Source of the DNA: Pseudomonas sp. LS-2
Lineage (GTDB): Bacteria > Pseudomonadota > Gammaproteobacteria > Pseudomonadales > Pseudomonadaceae
Assembly (NCBI RefSeq): GCF_003605735.1
Contig: NZ_QXTJ01000039.1
Coordinates: 715,326-757,261 of the forward strand
Length of the DNA: 41,936 nt
Direction of reading: 5' to 3'
This document shows positions 8,234 through 16,532 of this stretch, one piece after another. The position numbers were made by a program, and so were the translations under genes. The notes under the pieces were generated by a model. That model made no database searches, was not told where the DNA came from, and worked only from the letters and a program-made list of their open reading frames with translations. Position 1 is the stretch's first letter, and each line of letters begins with the position of its first letter.

Positions 8234-8259
8234 GGAAGACCCGACTCACTCGGTCTTCC
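8234..8259 (-). terminator. Stem-loop downstream of the Ivy operon
   Basis: GGAAGACC (8234-8241) and GGTCTTCC (8252-8259) form a perfect 8-bp stem with a 10-base loop, 11 bases past the Ivy stop codon. There is no T-run, so it may protect the 3' end rather than terminate strongly. Confidence 0.45.
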
Positions 8260-8269
8260 GTCATTTGAA

Positions 8270-8737
8270 TCAGTACCAGTTAGGATCCTTCTTCAGCTGT
8301 TCCTTCAGAAGGCCTTGCATCCCTTCATCGGGCTTGCCGAGGAAACGGTAGTCAGCGTGGCGAGTCGGCGATTTGTCAGCCGGCAGGCCAGCGGGCACCT
8401 CTACCAACATGGCGTAGGCATGTTCCTTATCCAGGCTGAACGCGACGATGAGCCGTTTGTTGATGCACGTGTCCTGGGTTTCACAGAGAGGCCCTACCAG
8501 GTATTTGTCACCATCCTCGGTCACCGCGTTCATCTGTTCCGAAGCACCGGACAGATTGATCACCCAATCGGGTAAACGCTCTTCTTTCTTTACGACACTT
8601 GACCAGGTCTCGCGATATTCAGGGTCAGAGCCCAAAAGCTCGCTGACCCTCGCCTGACCGTCGTTTGCCGCCATTGCCATGGCGCTGGCGCTCGTCAAGA
8701 GCGCCAGCGTCACTGCATGGAAAGGCTTGCGGACCAT
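8270..8737 (-). CDS. Ivy-family periplasmic lysozyme inhibitor
   Basis: A 155-residue secreted protein with a Sec signal peptide cleaved near ASAMAMA-AN (about residue 24). The mature part follows the Ivy (inhibitor of vertebrate C-type lysozyme) layout. L-P-x-W-V is at about 55-59, as in E. coli Ivy. Then comes a Cys-loop C-E-T-Q-D-T-C, in the place of the CKPHDC loop of Ivy that plugs the lysozyme active site, followed by a strand KRLIVAFS and a C-terminal Asp/Pro-rich end. The inhibitory loop here is longer and lacks the His. It would shield peptidoglycan in the periplasm, or control the cell's own lytic enzymes. The ATG is two bases past the stop of the DUF1328 gene, so the two are coupled. 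Confidence 0.78.
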   Translation of the reverse strand: MVRKPFHAVTLALLTSASAMAMAANDGQARVSELLGSDPEYRETWSSVVKKEERLPDWVINLSGASEQMNAVTEDGDKYLVGPLCETQDTCINKRLIVAFSLDKEHAYAMLVEVPAGLPADKSPTRHADYRFLGKPDEGMQGLLKEQLKKDPNWY

Positions 8738-8739
8738 CG

Positions 8740-8904
8740 TTAACCCCGTCCGCGACGACCAAAGAAGAAGGACACGACGAACATCACCAGAAACACGACG
8801 AAGAGGATCTTGGCGATACCCGTGGCAGTGCCTGCGATACCACCGAAGCCTAGTACTGCTGCGACGATGGCGATGATCAGAAATGTGATAGCCCAGCTCA
8901 ACAT
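8740..8904 (-). CDS. DUF1328 (UPF0391) small membrane protein, 54 aa
   Basis: A 54-residue protein, [20 protein letters not shown] then a Gly-rich turn, then a second hydrophobic helix ending FFFGRRGRG. The two-helix hairpin with a Gly/Ala turn ([12 protein letters not shown]) and basic tail is diagnostic of the DUF1328/UPF0391 family. An AGGAG ribosome-binding site sits 7 bases upstream. It is encoded directly before the Ivy gene with two bases between. In P. aeruginosa the corresponding pair is, as I recall, part of the AlgU osmotic-stress regulon, but I find no clear AlgU promoter immediately upstream here. Function unknown. Confidence 0.9.
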
Positions 8905-8992
8905 GGTGATTCTCCTTACTGTTTTTAATTTCTAACTACACCGAGATGTCGGTTTCGACCCTCGACGTAGATCGTGTCTCTGATTTCGAAGA

Positions 8993-9280
8993 TCAGAAGA
9001 CCCAACTCTCCTGACGCGGCGCTTGTTCAACGGCAGCAGCTGCTTCGTCAACCGGTTGCAGACTCAGAGCAACATCCGTGGCCTTCAGAGCACTCGCCTC
9101 CGCGAAGGGGGCGCTGTGATGGTAAGAGCGCTGAATCTGCTGGGTGATTTCGTGAGTTTGATTCCAGTGTGCGAACTGCTGAACGACGATCAGCGTGATC
9201 ATCAACGCCAGACTGGCGAACAAACCTTGCTGCATGTGCAGTGGGGAGATACGCAGTGCGGCGAGAGATCGAGTATTCAT
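8993..9280 (-). CDS. Small single-pass membrane protein of unknown function (95 aa)
   Basis: A 95-residue protein with one membrane helix (about 20-38, GLFASLALMITLIVVQQFA) preceded by basic residues, then a His/Gln-rich region and an Ala/Glu-rich tail ending ESWVF. The start has GGAG 8-10 bases upstream (TGGAGCCAGCTAA). It lies 88 bases before the DUF1328-Ivy pair on the same strand. I recognise no family. A sigma-54-like element lies about 60 bases upstream. Confidence 0.65.
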   Translation of the reverse strand: MNTRSLAALRISPLHMQQGLFASLALMITLIVVQQFAHWNQTHEITQQIQRSYHHSAPFAEASALKATDVALSLQPVDEAAAAVEQAPRQESWVF

Positions 9281-9339
9281 TTAGCTGGCTCCAGGCAATC
9301 TTGTCGGTCGACGGTTCAGACCTTTCTTACCTGAGATAT

Positions 9340-9355
9340 TGCAGCCCCTGTGCCA
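9340..9355 (-). promoter_or_regulatory. Candidate sigma-54 promoter before the 95-aa gene
   Basis: Minus strand TGGCAC-AGGGG-CTGCA: the -24 block is perfect, the -12 block has one mismatch (CTGCA for TTGCA), and the GG-N10-GC spacing is exact. It lies 60 bases upstream of the start codon. Confidence 0.45.
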
Positions 9356-9518
9356 GCTTTTTAAAAGCGATAAATATCTTAAATATCAGTAGGTTATGAA
9401 AGTTTGAGAGAGGTTTCCTACGAGCAAGCTGCACGATTGAACATTTGGCATCGTGCGTATTGCACGAAGAAGCAGGTTGAATGTGCAGGGCGGCCTGCGG
9501 TGACTAGAAAATGGTGAA

Positions 9519-9596
9519 GGAGTGCGCTTGCCTGGGATTGCCATATGCCGTGTATAAAGTTGAGACATGGTTTAACGGGCAAGCGCGCTCCTACAG
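9519..9596. repeat. REP inverted repeat
   Basis: The arms GGAGTGCGCTTGCC and GGGCAAGCGCGCTCC face each other across about 45 bases, ending CTACAG three bases before the BON-gene stop. It is the same family as the elements at 30501-30586 and 40265-40355. Confidence 0.8.
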
Positions 9597-9599
9597 GGC

Positions 9600-10454
9600 T
9601 TACCCCGCGCTACGGGTCATGACGCGCAACGTATCGGCATCCACACCTTTGACTCCACGGATATTTCGCGCAATCTCGACCGCCAGTTCCTTCTCGGCAT
9701 AGTTGGCGACAACACCATCCAGATTCACGACCCCGCTCTTGGTTTCGACTTTTATATTCAGGCCATCGAGATTGCGGCTATAGATAAGGCTCGATTTGAC
9801 CTTGCTGGTGATCCACGCATCGCTGAACTCTTCATGCACGCTGTTCGCAGCAGCGGCGTTCTGCTCTTTGATAGCCTGGGTATCGCGGGCGCTGAGGCTG
9901 ATCAGATTGTTCACCTCCGTGACACCGTCGGTGTTGCTGGCGAGACTGCCCGCCAGTTGCTTGGCTTCAGCGTCTTTGGCCTGACCTTTGAGCGTCACCA
10001 CGCCTTTCGCAGCACTGACGTCGATGTTCAGTCCCTCGGTGACGCTGTTCCATAGCAGTTTTGATTTGATGGTGGCGGTCAGCGTCGCGTCGTCGAACCG
10101 CTGAGCCATGTTGGCCTTAGTCCCCGGCTCGGCCGCAACCTGCGGATCGATTTCCAGATGGTTATCAACCTTATTGATGCCCTGAGTGTCACCCGCAATC
10201 TGGGTGGCGAGGTCCTTGTCGACCTGGTTTTCGACCTTGCCGGTCAGAACGGCGGTTCCCTGTTCGACTTTCACGCCGATATTGAATGGGCTCAGATGGC
10301 GATTTAATGCAAATGCCGTCCAGATCGAACCTTCCTGGCGCGCTTGGGACAGTTGAGTCTGCAAATCGCTCTGAGCCGCCTGAGCGCCGACGGGGGTCAT
10401 CCCGATCAGGCCAGCGGCGGCCGTAGCCAGAGCGATTTTCTTGAGCGGGTGCAT
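9600..10454 (-). CDS. Periplasmic protein with three BON domains
   Basis: A 284-residue exported protein, signal peptide about 1-27 (GAQA-AQ). Three BON repeats can be read at about 40-105, 120-190 and 205-280. Each has the alpha/beta pattern with a strand I-x-V-x-x-x-x-G-x-V-x-L-x-G-x-V (VKVEQGTAVLTGKV, IDVSAAKGVVTLKG, IKVETKSGVVNLDGVV) and an I-x-G-V/I-x-x-V motif. BON proteins such as E. coli OsmY bind phospholipid or act as periplasmic chaperones under osmotic stress; OsmY has two repeats. The start ATG has GGAG upstream. An AlgU-like element lies about 37 bases before the start, which fits an osmotic or envelope-stress role. The function in this organism is inferred. Confidence 0.88.
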   Translation of the reverse strand: MHPLKKIALATAAAGLIGMTPVGAQAAQSDLQTQLSQARQEGSIWTAFALNRHLSPFNIGVKVEQGTAVLTGKVENQVDKDLATQIAGDTQGINKVDNHLEIDPQVAAEPGTKANMAQRFDDATLTATIKSKLLWNSVTEGLNIDVSAAKGVVTLKGQAKDAEAKQLAGSLASNTDGVTEVNNLISLSARDTQAIKEQNAAAANSVHEEFSDAWITSKVKSSLIYSRNLDGLNIKVETKSGVVNLDGVVANYAEKELAVEIARNIRGVKGVDADTLRVMTRSAG

Positions 10455-10489
10455 GGCAAATCTCCAGACATTTCAAAAAGGGCTACTGG

Positions 10490-10516
10490 AGAGACTTTTC
10501 ATTTGACCGGACGTTC
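10490..10516 (-). promoter_or_regulatory. Weak AlgU (sigma-22)-like promoter before the BON gene
   Basis: Minus strand GAACGT-N16-TCTCT against the consensus GAACTT-N16/17-TCtgA or TCcaA. The spacing is right; one base differs at -35 and about two at -10. The -10 lies 36 bases before the ATG. Confidence 0.35.
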
Positions 10517-10717
10517 TGTTGCCCTGCGCATCCAGAAAACAGCACCCAATTGACGTGCTGCACAGATTTTCGGTGCCGTACGCGGCAGATCAATGATTTA
10601 TCTGATTTTTTGGCAGATAACTTCCATGCTTGGCATCGAATCAATCAGAATGAACCATGCAACTTGCCCGATTTTTCCGGGACTAACCAAGATCATTCAT
10701 TTAGGAGCGTAGGAAAA

Positions 10718-12064
10718 ATGGAAGCAGCCGCTGAGAATCAGGGCCGTATTCTGCTTGTGGATGACGAATCCGCCATCCTTCGCACCTTCCGCTATTGTCT
10801 GGAAGATGAGGGCTACAGCGTCGCCACTGCCAACAGTGCGACGCAGGCCGAAGCGCTGCTCCAACGTCAGGTGTTCGACGTGTGTTTCCTGGATCTGCGT
10901 CTTGGGGAGGACAATGGCCTGGACGTGTTGGCGCAGATGCGCATTCAAGCGCCCTGGATGCGGGTCGTGATCGTCACCGCACATTCCGCTGTGGACACCG
11001 CAGTGGATGCGATTCAGGCAGGCGCCGCTGATTATCTGGTCAAACCCTGCAGCCCGGACCAACTGCGTCTGGCGACAGCCAAGCAACTGGAAGTCCGCCA
11101 GCTCTCGGCTCGCCTTGAAGCGCTGGAAGGCGAAGTGCGTAAACCCAAGGACGGTCTGGATTCCCACAGCCCCTCAATGATGGCGATTCTGGAGACGGCC
11201 CGTCAGGTGGCCAATACCGACGCCAACATTCTGATTCTCGGCGAATCGGGGACCGGTAAAGGCGAGCTGGCCCGTGCCATCCACGGCTGGAGCAAGCGCA
11301 ACAAGAAAGCCTGCGTGACGATCAACTGCCCATCGCTGACCGCTGAACTGATGGAAAGCGAGCTGTTCGGTCATAGTCGCGGCGCGTTCACCGGCGCCAG
11401 CGAAAGCACACTGGGCCGGGTCAATCAGGCCGACGGCGGTACGTTGTTCCTTGATGAAATCGGTGATTTCCCACTGACACTGCAGCCCAAGCTGCTGCGC
11501 TTCATTCAGGATAAGGAATACGAGCGCGTCGGTGACCCCGTGACACGTCGGGCCGATGTGCGCATCCTCGCTGCGACCAACCTGAATCTGGAAGACATGG
11601 TCCGCGACGGCCGCTTCCGTGAAGATCTGCTGTATCGCCTCAACGTGATTACGCTGCACCTGCCGCCATTGCGCGAGCGTGGCGAGGACATTCTGACGCT
11701 GGCCGATCGGTTCCTGGCGCGTTTCGTCAAGGAGTACGGCCGTCCGGCGCGAGGTTTCAGCGAAGACGCCCGCAGTGCGCTGCTCAACTACCGCTGGCCT
11801 GGCAACATCCGTGAGCTGCGCAACGTGATCGAACGGGCGAGCATCATCTGCCCGCAGGAAAAGGTCGAGATCAGCCACCTCGGAATGGCCGAACAACCGA
11901 CCAATAACGCGCCACGGGTAGGCGCGGCATTGAGCCTGGACGAACTGGAAAAAGCCCACATCGGCGCGGTGCTCGCCACCAGCGACACGCTCGATCAGGC
12001 CGCCCGCACGCTGGGCATCGACGCTTCGACGCTGTATCGCAAGCGCAAGCAGTACAACCTGTGA
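10718..12064 (+). CDS. algB: Two-component response regulator AlgB (NtrC family)
   Basis: A DNA-binding response regulator controlling alginate synthesis (algD) and, in P. aeruginosa, quorum-linked and light-linked traits together with KinB. It has 448 residues from the ATG at 10718, which has AGGA upstream. The receiver domain spans 10-125 with D59 as phospho-acceptor (FLDLR), D15/D16 acidic pocket, T88 and K109. The AAA+ domain spans about 150-380: Walker A GESGTGKG at 175-182, GAFTGA loop at 222-227, Walker B TLFLDE near 242-247. A Fis-type helix-turn-helix ends the protein (QAARTLGIDASTLYRKRKQ). Near-identity to P. aeruginosa AlgB as I recall it makes the name secure. It is followed 10 bases later by kinB. 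A poor AlgU match (CAACTT-N16-ACTAA at 10660-10686) lies upstream. Confidence 0.97.
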   Translation: MEAAAENQGRILLVDDESAILRTFRYCLEDEGYSVATANSATQAEALLQRQVFDVCFLDLRLGEDNGLDVLAQMRIQAPWMRVVIVTAHSAVDTAVDAIQAGAADYLVKPCSPDQLRLATAKQLEVRQLSARLEALEGEVRKPKDGLDSHSPSMMAILETARQVANTDANILILGESGTGKGELARAIHGWSKRNKKACVTINCPSLTAELMESELFGHSRGAFTGASESTLGRVNQADGGTLFLDEIGDFPLTLQPKLLRFIQDKEYERVGDPVTRRADVRILAATNLNLEDMVRDGRFREDLLYRLNVITLHLPPLRERGEDILTLADRFLARFVKEYGRPARGFSEDARSALLNYRWPGNIRELRNVIERASIICPQEKVEISHLGMAEQPTNNAPRVGAALSLDELEKAHIGAVLATSDTLDQAARTLGIDASTLYRKRKQYNL

Positions 12065-12074
12065 CAGGTCGCCC

Positions 12075-13862
12075 ATGAAGTTAGCGATGAAACTGCGCAC
12101 CCGACTGTTCCTCAGCATTTCAGCGCTGATGACGGTCGCCCTGCTGGGACTCTTGCTGGGGCTGGTCAGCGTCATGCAGATGGCCAAGTCCCAGGAGTCG
12201 TTGATTCGCCACAACTTCATCACTCTGGATATCGGCCTCAAGCTGAGGCAGAACCTGGGCGATCAACTGGTCATGTTGCTGAAGGAAACCCCGGACCGCG
12301 CGGCCTTGGAGCAGAATCAGCAGCAGTTTCAGGATCTACTTGAGCAGGGCATCGACCACGACCAGCAAACCCATGCGCAAAGCGGCTTCGAGAAGGCGCG
12401 CCTGGACTATCAGCAATTCTTGAGCGCCTTGCAGCGATCCAGCGACCCGACCAATGCGCTGAGCGACGACAAGTCCGTCACCAATGCCTTCAACACGCTG
12501 CGCAACGGGTTGCTCGATGCTCATCGTCAGGCGTTGGAAAACATCAGTCAGGCGGAAAGCGCATCGCGCACACGGGCGTTGTGGGTGGCCGCACTTCTGG
12601 GCTTGGTGGGTCTGGCCGTGCTGGCGATCGGATTCGTCACTGCACACGGCATCGCCCGCCGCTTCGGTGCACCGATCGAGGCGCTGGCGAAGGCCGCAGA
12701 CAACATCGGGCAGGGCAACTTCGAGGTCACGTTGCCCATTTCTTCGGCGGCCGAGATGAATCAACTCACTCGACGCTTCGGCATCATGGCCGAGGCGTTG
12801 CGTCAGCATCAGGTGACCAACGTCGATGAGCTGCTGGCCGGACAGCAACGGTTGCAGGCCGTGCTCGACAGCATCGATGACGGTTTGCTGATGATTGATC
12901 GACAAGGTCAGCTGGAACACCTCAACCCTGTTGCCCAGCGACAATTGGGTTGGGAAGAAAGCAAGCTGGGCCAGGGTCTGGGTGAAGCCTTGCAGCGCCC
13001 GGAGCTGGATGAGCAGCTTTACCTGGTTCTGCGTGGCGGGACGCTCGAGCGTGCGCCGGAGGACCTGTCCATCGAGATAGACGGCGAAACCCGTCTGCTG
13101 ACTTACAGCCTGACCCCCGTCAGCCATACCAAAGGCCACATCCTCGGCGCGGTGATGGTGCTTCACGATGTTACCGAACAGCGCGCCTTCGAACGGGTAC
13201 GCAGCGAATTCGTCCTGCGGGCCTCTCACGAACTGCGCACCCCGGTCACGGGCATGCACATGGCGTTCGGGTTGCTGCAGGAGCGCGTGCACTTCCCGCC
13301 GGAATCACGGGAGACGGACCTGCTCAAGACCGTCAACGAAGAGATGCAGCGATTGATGCAGTTGATCAACGACCTGCTGAATTTCTCTCGTTACCAGAAC
13401 GGTCTGCAAAAACTGACGCTCGCCCCCTGCGATGTCGGCGATCTGCTGAACGAGACTCGGCAACGCTTCGCCGAATCTGCGCAGGAACAGGACGTACTGG
13501 TGTTGCTGGATTTGCAGGAACCGTTGCCACGCCTCCAGGCCGATAAGGCGCAGCTTGAACGGGTGCTGGATAACCTGCTGGACAATGCGCTGCGCCATAC
13601 TCCGCAATCCGGACTGATTCGGCTGCAAGCCCGTCGACACGGTGAACGCCTTATCATCAGTGTCGAAGACAATGGCGAAGGGATTGCCTACGGCCAACAG
13701 GCCCGGATCTTTGAACCCTTCGTCCAGGTCGGCCGTAAAAAGGGAGGGGCTGGCCTGGGTCTGGCGCTGTGCAAGGAAATCGTGCAACTGCACGGCGGAC
13801 GCATGGGGGTCTACTCAAGACCGGGGCAGGGGACGCAGTTCTACATGGCGTTGCCGCTCTAA
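12075..13862 (+). CDS. kinB: Sensor histidine kinase/phosphatase KinB
   Basis: The cognate membrane sensor of AlgB, 595 residues, the same length as P. aeruginosa KinB. A membrane helix at about 9-35, a periplasmic domain at 36-166, and a second helix at 167-192 precede HAMP (193-245), PAS (about 255-370), HisKA and HATPase domains. His385 in RASHELRTP is the phosphorylated residue and Pro390 is the residue shown in P. aeruginosa to be needed for phosphatase activity; both keep the published numbering. The ATP-binding boxes are present: N-box LDNLLDNALRHT (about 497-508), G1 EDNGEG, G2 GAGLGLAL. The gene lies 10 bases after algB. Loss of KinB in P. aeruginosa causes mucoidy through AlgB and AlgU. 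An alternative ATG four codons in (12087) also fits. Confidence 0.96.
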   Translation: MKLAMKLRTRLFLSISALMTVALLGLLLGLVSVMQMAKSQESLIRHNFITLDIGLKLRQNLGDQLVMLLKETPDRAALEQNQQQFQDLLEQGIDHDQQTHAQSGFEKARLDYQQFLSALQRSSDPTNALSDDKSVTNAFNTLRNGLLDAHRQALENISQAESASRTRALWVAALLGLVGLAVLAIGFVTAHGIARRFGAPIEALAKAADNIGQGNFEVTLPISSAAEMNQLTRRFGIMAEALRQHQVTNVDELLAGQQRLQAVLDSIDDGLLMIDRQGQLEHLNPVAQRQLGWEESKLGQGLGEALQRPELDEQLYLVLRGGTLERAPEDLSIEIDGETRLLTYSLTPVSHTKGHILGAVMVLHDVTEQRAFERVRSEFVLRASHELRTPVTGMHMAFGLLQERVHFPPESRETDLLKTVNEEMQRLMQLINDLLNFSRYQNGLQKLTLAPCDVGDLLNETRQRFAESAQEQDVLVLLDLQEPLPRLQADKAQLERVLDNLLDNALRHTPQSGLIRLQARRHGERLIISVEDNGEGIAYGQQARIFEPFVQVGRKKGGAGLGLALCKEIVQLHGGRMGVYSRPGQGTQFYMALPL

Positions 13863-13961
13863 CCGCTTTCCGTATTGAAGTGGGACAGATGCTCGGTGAT
13901 TCCGCTTCCTACAGCCGTCGGCCAGCAGCCAGCAGCCAGCAACAAAACCGCATAGCGATCT

Positions 13962-15581
13962 TCAAGCCACGTCATCGGCCCGCCGCCCGGCACTGCGACG
14001 TCCGCCAGTCACCAGCTCAGTGAACTTGTTTGCGCTCAGCGGCCGGGCGAACAACCAGCCTTGCCCGTAGATCACGCCTTCGCTCTTGAGCAGCAGCGCC
14101 TGGGACTCGAACTCGATACCTTCGGCGATGACCCGCAACTGCAGCGCATGGGCCATTCGGATGATGTGTGGCGCCACCCCGCTGCTAGCCGCATCATGGC
14201 CGAGTGCATCAATGAACGCCTTGTCAATCTTCAGGCAATCGACTGGTAGGGTCTGCAGATAGGCAAGGCTGCAATACCCCGTGCCAAAGTCGTCGATCAA
14301 TACCTGATGGCCACGGTCACGCAGGGCCTGGAGGTGATTGCGCGCGACGACCACGTCCACCAATCCGCGCTCCGTCACTTCAAACGCGATCTGGCGAGGC
14401 GCCACGCGGTGCAACGCGAGCAGTTTCGCGGTGACCCGGCCGATGCGCGGAGCCATCACGTCACACGCGGCCAGATTGACGGACACGTACAGGTGCGGAT
14501 TGGCGCGCAAGAGATGCCCTAGCTGCTCAAGTAACTGCTGCAGGACGAAATCGGTGATCTGACGAATCTGTCCGGTGTTTTCCGCCAAGGGGATAAACAG
14601 GTCAGGACTGGTCAGCGTGCCGTCAGGTCGTCGCCAGCGCACCAAGGCCTCAGCACCCACACACAGACGGGTATTGAGGTCGAAAATGGGCTGATACAGA
14701 ACCTTCAGCTCGCCACGACGCAACGCACCGTGCAGCTCGCCTCCGAGCGATTGACGCTGCCGGACCAGTTGCAGCACCAGAATCCCGATGCACAGCGACA
14801 CCAGGACACTGGCTGGCACCAGCAGCCACCAAGCCCCGGTGATTTTCTGCTGCAAGCCATTACGCGGAGTAATCAACACCAACTGGTATTCAGGGCTTTG
14901 CGTCGGCATTCGATAAATGAGCTTGTCTTGGGTGGTGATTAGCGTCTCGACAGTAGTAAGCGTCCAATCGGGCGTCGGCGGCCACGTTTGCGTTGGGCCG
15001 AGCACCGGAACCGCTTTGGTTCCTTGATCCAGCACCACCACCAGACTTGCGCCGGCTGGCAGGTCCACCACGTCGGTCAAGTGCCCGCGGGACGTCGAGA
15101 CCCGGAACTCGCCACGGCCGAGCATCAAGGAAGCGAGGTTGTCATCAGGCTGCGTAGACGTGTTGAGCCAGTAATCGTAAGTAGGTCCACGGATGTCCGG
15201 CGCACGGGGCTTGCCGATCATGCTCTGGCGGGTCCAGCTGGAGCAGAATTGGGTACCGTCCGAATAGGCGACTTCGTAAATGAAGCGAAAGCGCGAGTTG
15301 ACCTGCCGTAACTGCTCGACCATTGCCGGACTGCACCCCCGCAACGGCTGGGCTTCCAACAGGTCGAGGCCGGCGCGCAGCTGACCGAATAACTGCTCCA
15401 GACGCACCAGGAAACGCTCGCCCTGAGCATTCATCTGAGCACTTTCTTCTTGCTTGGCCTGATGCATGGCCAGGCCGAAACTGCCCGCCAACAGCACGGC
15501 AGCGCTCAACAACGCTGCCAGCAGTGCCAGGAGAGAAGGGCGATAAAGAATTGAGCGCAGCTGCGGTGACGCCGTGAACAT
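13962..15581 (-). CDS. CSS-motif EAL-domain c-di-GMP phosphodiesterase
   Basis: A 539-residue membrane phosphodiesterase that should hydrolyse c-di-GMP to pGpG. A membrane helix at about 15-40 leads into a periplasmic CSS-motif sensory domain, with the name-giving C-S-S in TQFCSSW and an earlier Cys (RGCSPAMV). In the E. coli CSS proteins these Cys respond to periplasmic redox through DsbA/DsbB. A second helix (about 255-278) precedes the EAL domain (about 285-525): EALVRW, the metal-binding Asn in VSVNLA, DDFGTGYCSL, KIDKAFID and EGIE are all kept, so it should be active. It runs convergent to kinB with 99 bases between. dsbA is encoded 5 kb away; a link is inference. Confidence 0.9.
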   Translation of the reverse strand: MFTASPQLRSILYRPSLLALLAALLSAAVLLAGSFGLAMHQAKQEESAQMNAQGERFLVRLEQLFGQLRAGLDLLEAQPLRGCSPAMVEQLRQVNSRFRFIYEVAYSDGTQFCSSWTRQSMIGKPRAPDIRGPTYDYWLNTSTQPDDNLASLMLGRGEFRVSTSRGHLTDVVDLPAGASLVVVLDQGTKAVPVLGPTQTWPPTPDWTLTTVETLITTQDKLIYRMPTQSPEYQLVLITPRNGLQQKITGAWWLLVPASVLVSLCIGILVLQLVRQRQSLGGELHGALRRGELKVLYQPIFDLNTRLCVGAEALVRWRRPDGTLTSPDLFIPLAENTGQIRQITDFVLQQLLEQLGHLLRANPHLYVSVNLAACDVMAPRIGRVTAKLLALHRVAPRQIAFEVTERGLVDVVVARNHLQALRDRGHQVLIDDFGTGYCSLAYLQTLPVDCLKIDKAFIDALGHDAASSGVAPHIIRMAHALQLRVIAEGIEFESQALLLKSEGVIYGQGWLFARPLSANKFTELVTGGRRSAGRRADDVA

Positions 15582-15662
15582 CGGCCGATATCCAGATGAA
15601 TACCAATGAGGTATAGCAACAAGCGCGCAAATAGCCCGCCAAAAACCGACGTTACGGGTAAT

Positions 15663-16439
15663 TTAGTGCCTGAAGTTCAGCACCTGAAGGATAGCTGCAC
15701 TTTGCACATCAGGTTCGCCATCGAACTTCTGCGGGCGATAGTGCATCTGGAACGCCGCCAGAACGTGGCGAGTCCCAAGATCCCACTCACCCGTTTGCGG
15801 GGTCGGATAGCCCAGTAACGCCAGTTGTTGCTGGAACCACGAAGCAGTCGGCAGGCCACCGATCATCTGTGCCTGACGTTGCGCAACCTGCTGCTCGTCC
15901 GGCCAGATACCGAGCCCTTCCTGAGCCAAACGCTTCCAGGGGAACAGCGGGCCCGGGTCGAGCTTGCGCATCGGCGCGATATCGCTGTGACCGATCACAT
16001 GGCGAGGCTCGATCCTGTTGCGCTTGACGATGTCCTTGAGCAGCACGATCAGCGCCTTGATCTGCGCCTCACTGTAGGGATACCAAAGCCGACCGGTCGG
16101 GGTGTCGCGATACCCCGGATTGACGATCTCGATGCCGATGCTGCTGGAGTTCAGCCACGTCCGGCCATCCCACTCGCTTTCCCCGGCATGCCACGCACGC
16201 TGGCTTTCATCCACCAGCTTGTAGGTCGTGGCCGGGCCATCGCCGATCAAATAATGCGCACTGACCTCGCCGTGGGTCAGCAACGCCAGCGAGCGGTCGA
16301 GCGACGCGGAGGTGTAATGCACCACCACGAACTGCGCACGGCTGTCGAAATTGACGGAAGGGTGGCTGGTGTCGAGCTTCGGACCGCTGGAACAGGCGGC
16401 GAGCATGAGCAGCAGGAAAACGGCAGATAAGAGCTTCAT
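15663..16439 (-). CDS. ampDh2: Periplasmic N-acetylmuramoyl-L-alanine amidase, AmpDh2-like lipoprotein
   Basis: Zinc amidase that cleaves the bond between MurNAc and L-Ala in peptidoglycan. It has 258 residues from MKLLSAVF, chosen because it directly precedes a lipobox LLMLAACS (Cys about 16); two further in-frame ATGs lie upstream (16454, 16469), and none has a good ribosome-binding site. The amidase_2 domain spans about 35-175, with zinc ligands His in VVHYTS, His in VIGHSDIAP and Asp in KLDPGPLFPW, and Glu in IGIEIVNPG. A peptidoglycan-binding domain ends the protein (about 190-255). As I recall, ampDh2 follows algB-kinB in P. aeruginosa, which supports the name over AmpDh3. It would limit signalling to ampC and recycle the wall. 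Confidence 0.88.
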   Translation of the reverse strand: MKLLSAVFLLLMLAACSSGPKLDTSHPSVNFDSRAQFVVVHYTSASLDRSLALLTHGEVSAHYLIGDGPATTYKLVDESQRAWHAGESEWDGRTWLNSSSIGIEIVNPGYRDTPTGRLWYPYSEAQIKALIVLLKDIVKRNRIEPRHVIGHSDIAPMRKLDPGPLFPWKRLAQEGLGIWPDEQQVAQRQAQMIGGLPTASWFQQQLALLGYPTPQTGEWDLGTRHVLAAFQMHYRPQKFDGEPDVQSAAILQVLNFRH

Positions 16440-16532
16440 AAAGGCAAAGTACATAGGCAAGTAATGCAACAGTGTAACGTAATGCCAGTGCCTCGCTCAA
16501 AATTGAACCGGCTCTTTTCATCGGCCAGCGCC

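Noticed and set aside
10660..10686. CAACTT-N16-ACTAA as an AlgU promoter of algB
   Set aside because: Although algB depends on AlgU in P. aeruginosa, both boxes deviate too much to list as a promoter; kept only as a note.
11174..12241. 355-codon minus-strand frame over algB
   Set aside because: Antisense shadow of algB; no start signal or family.
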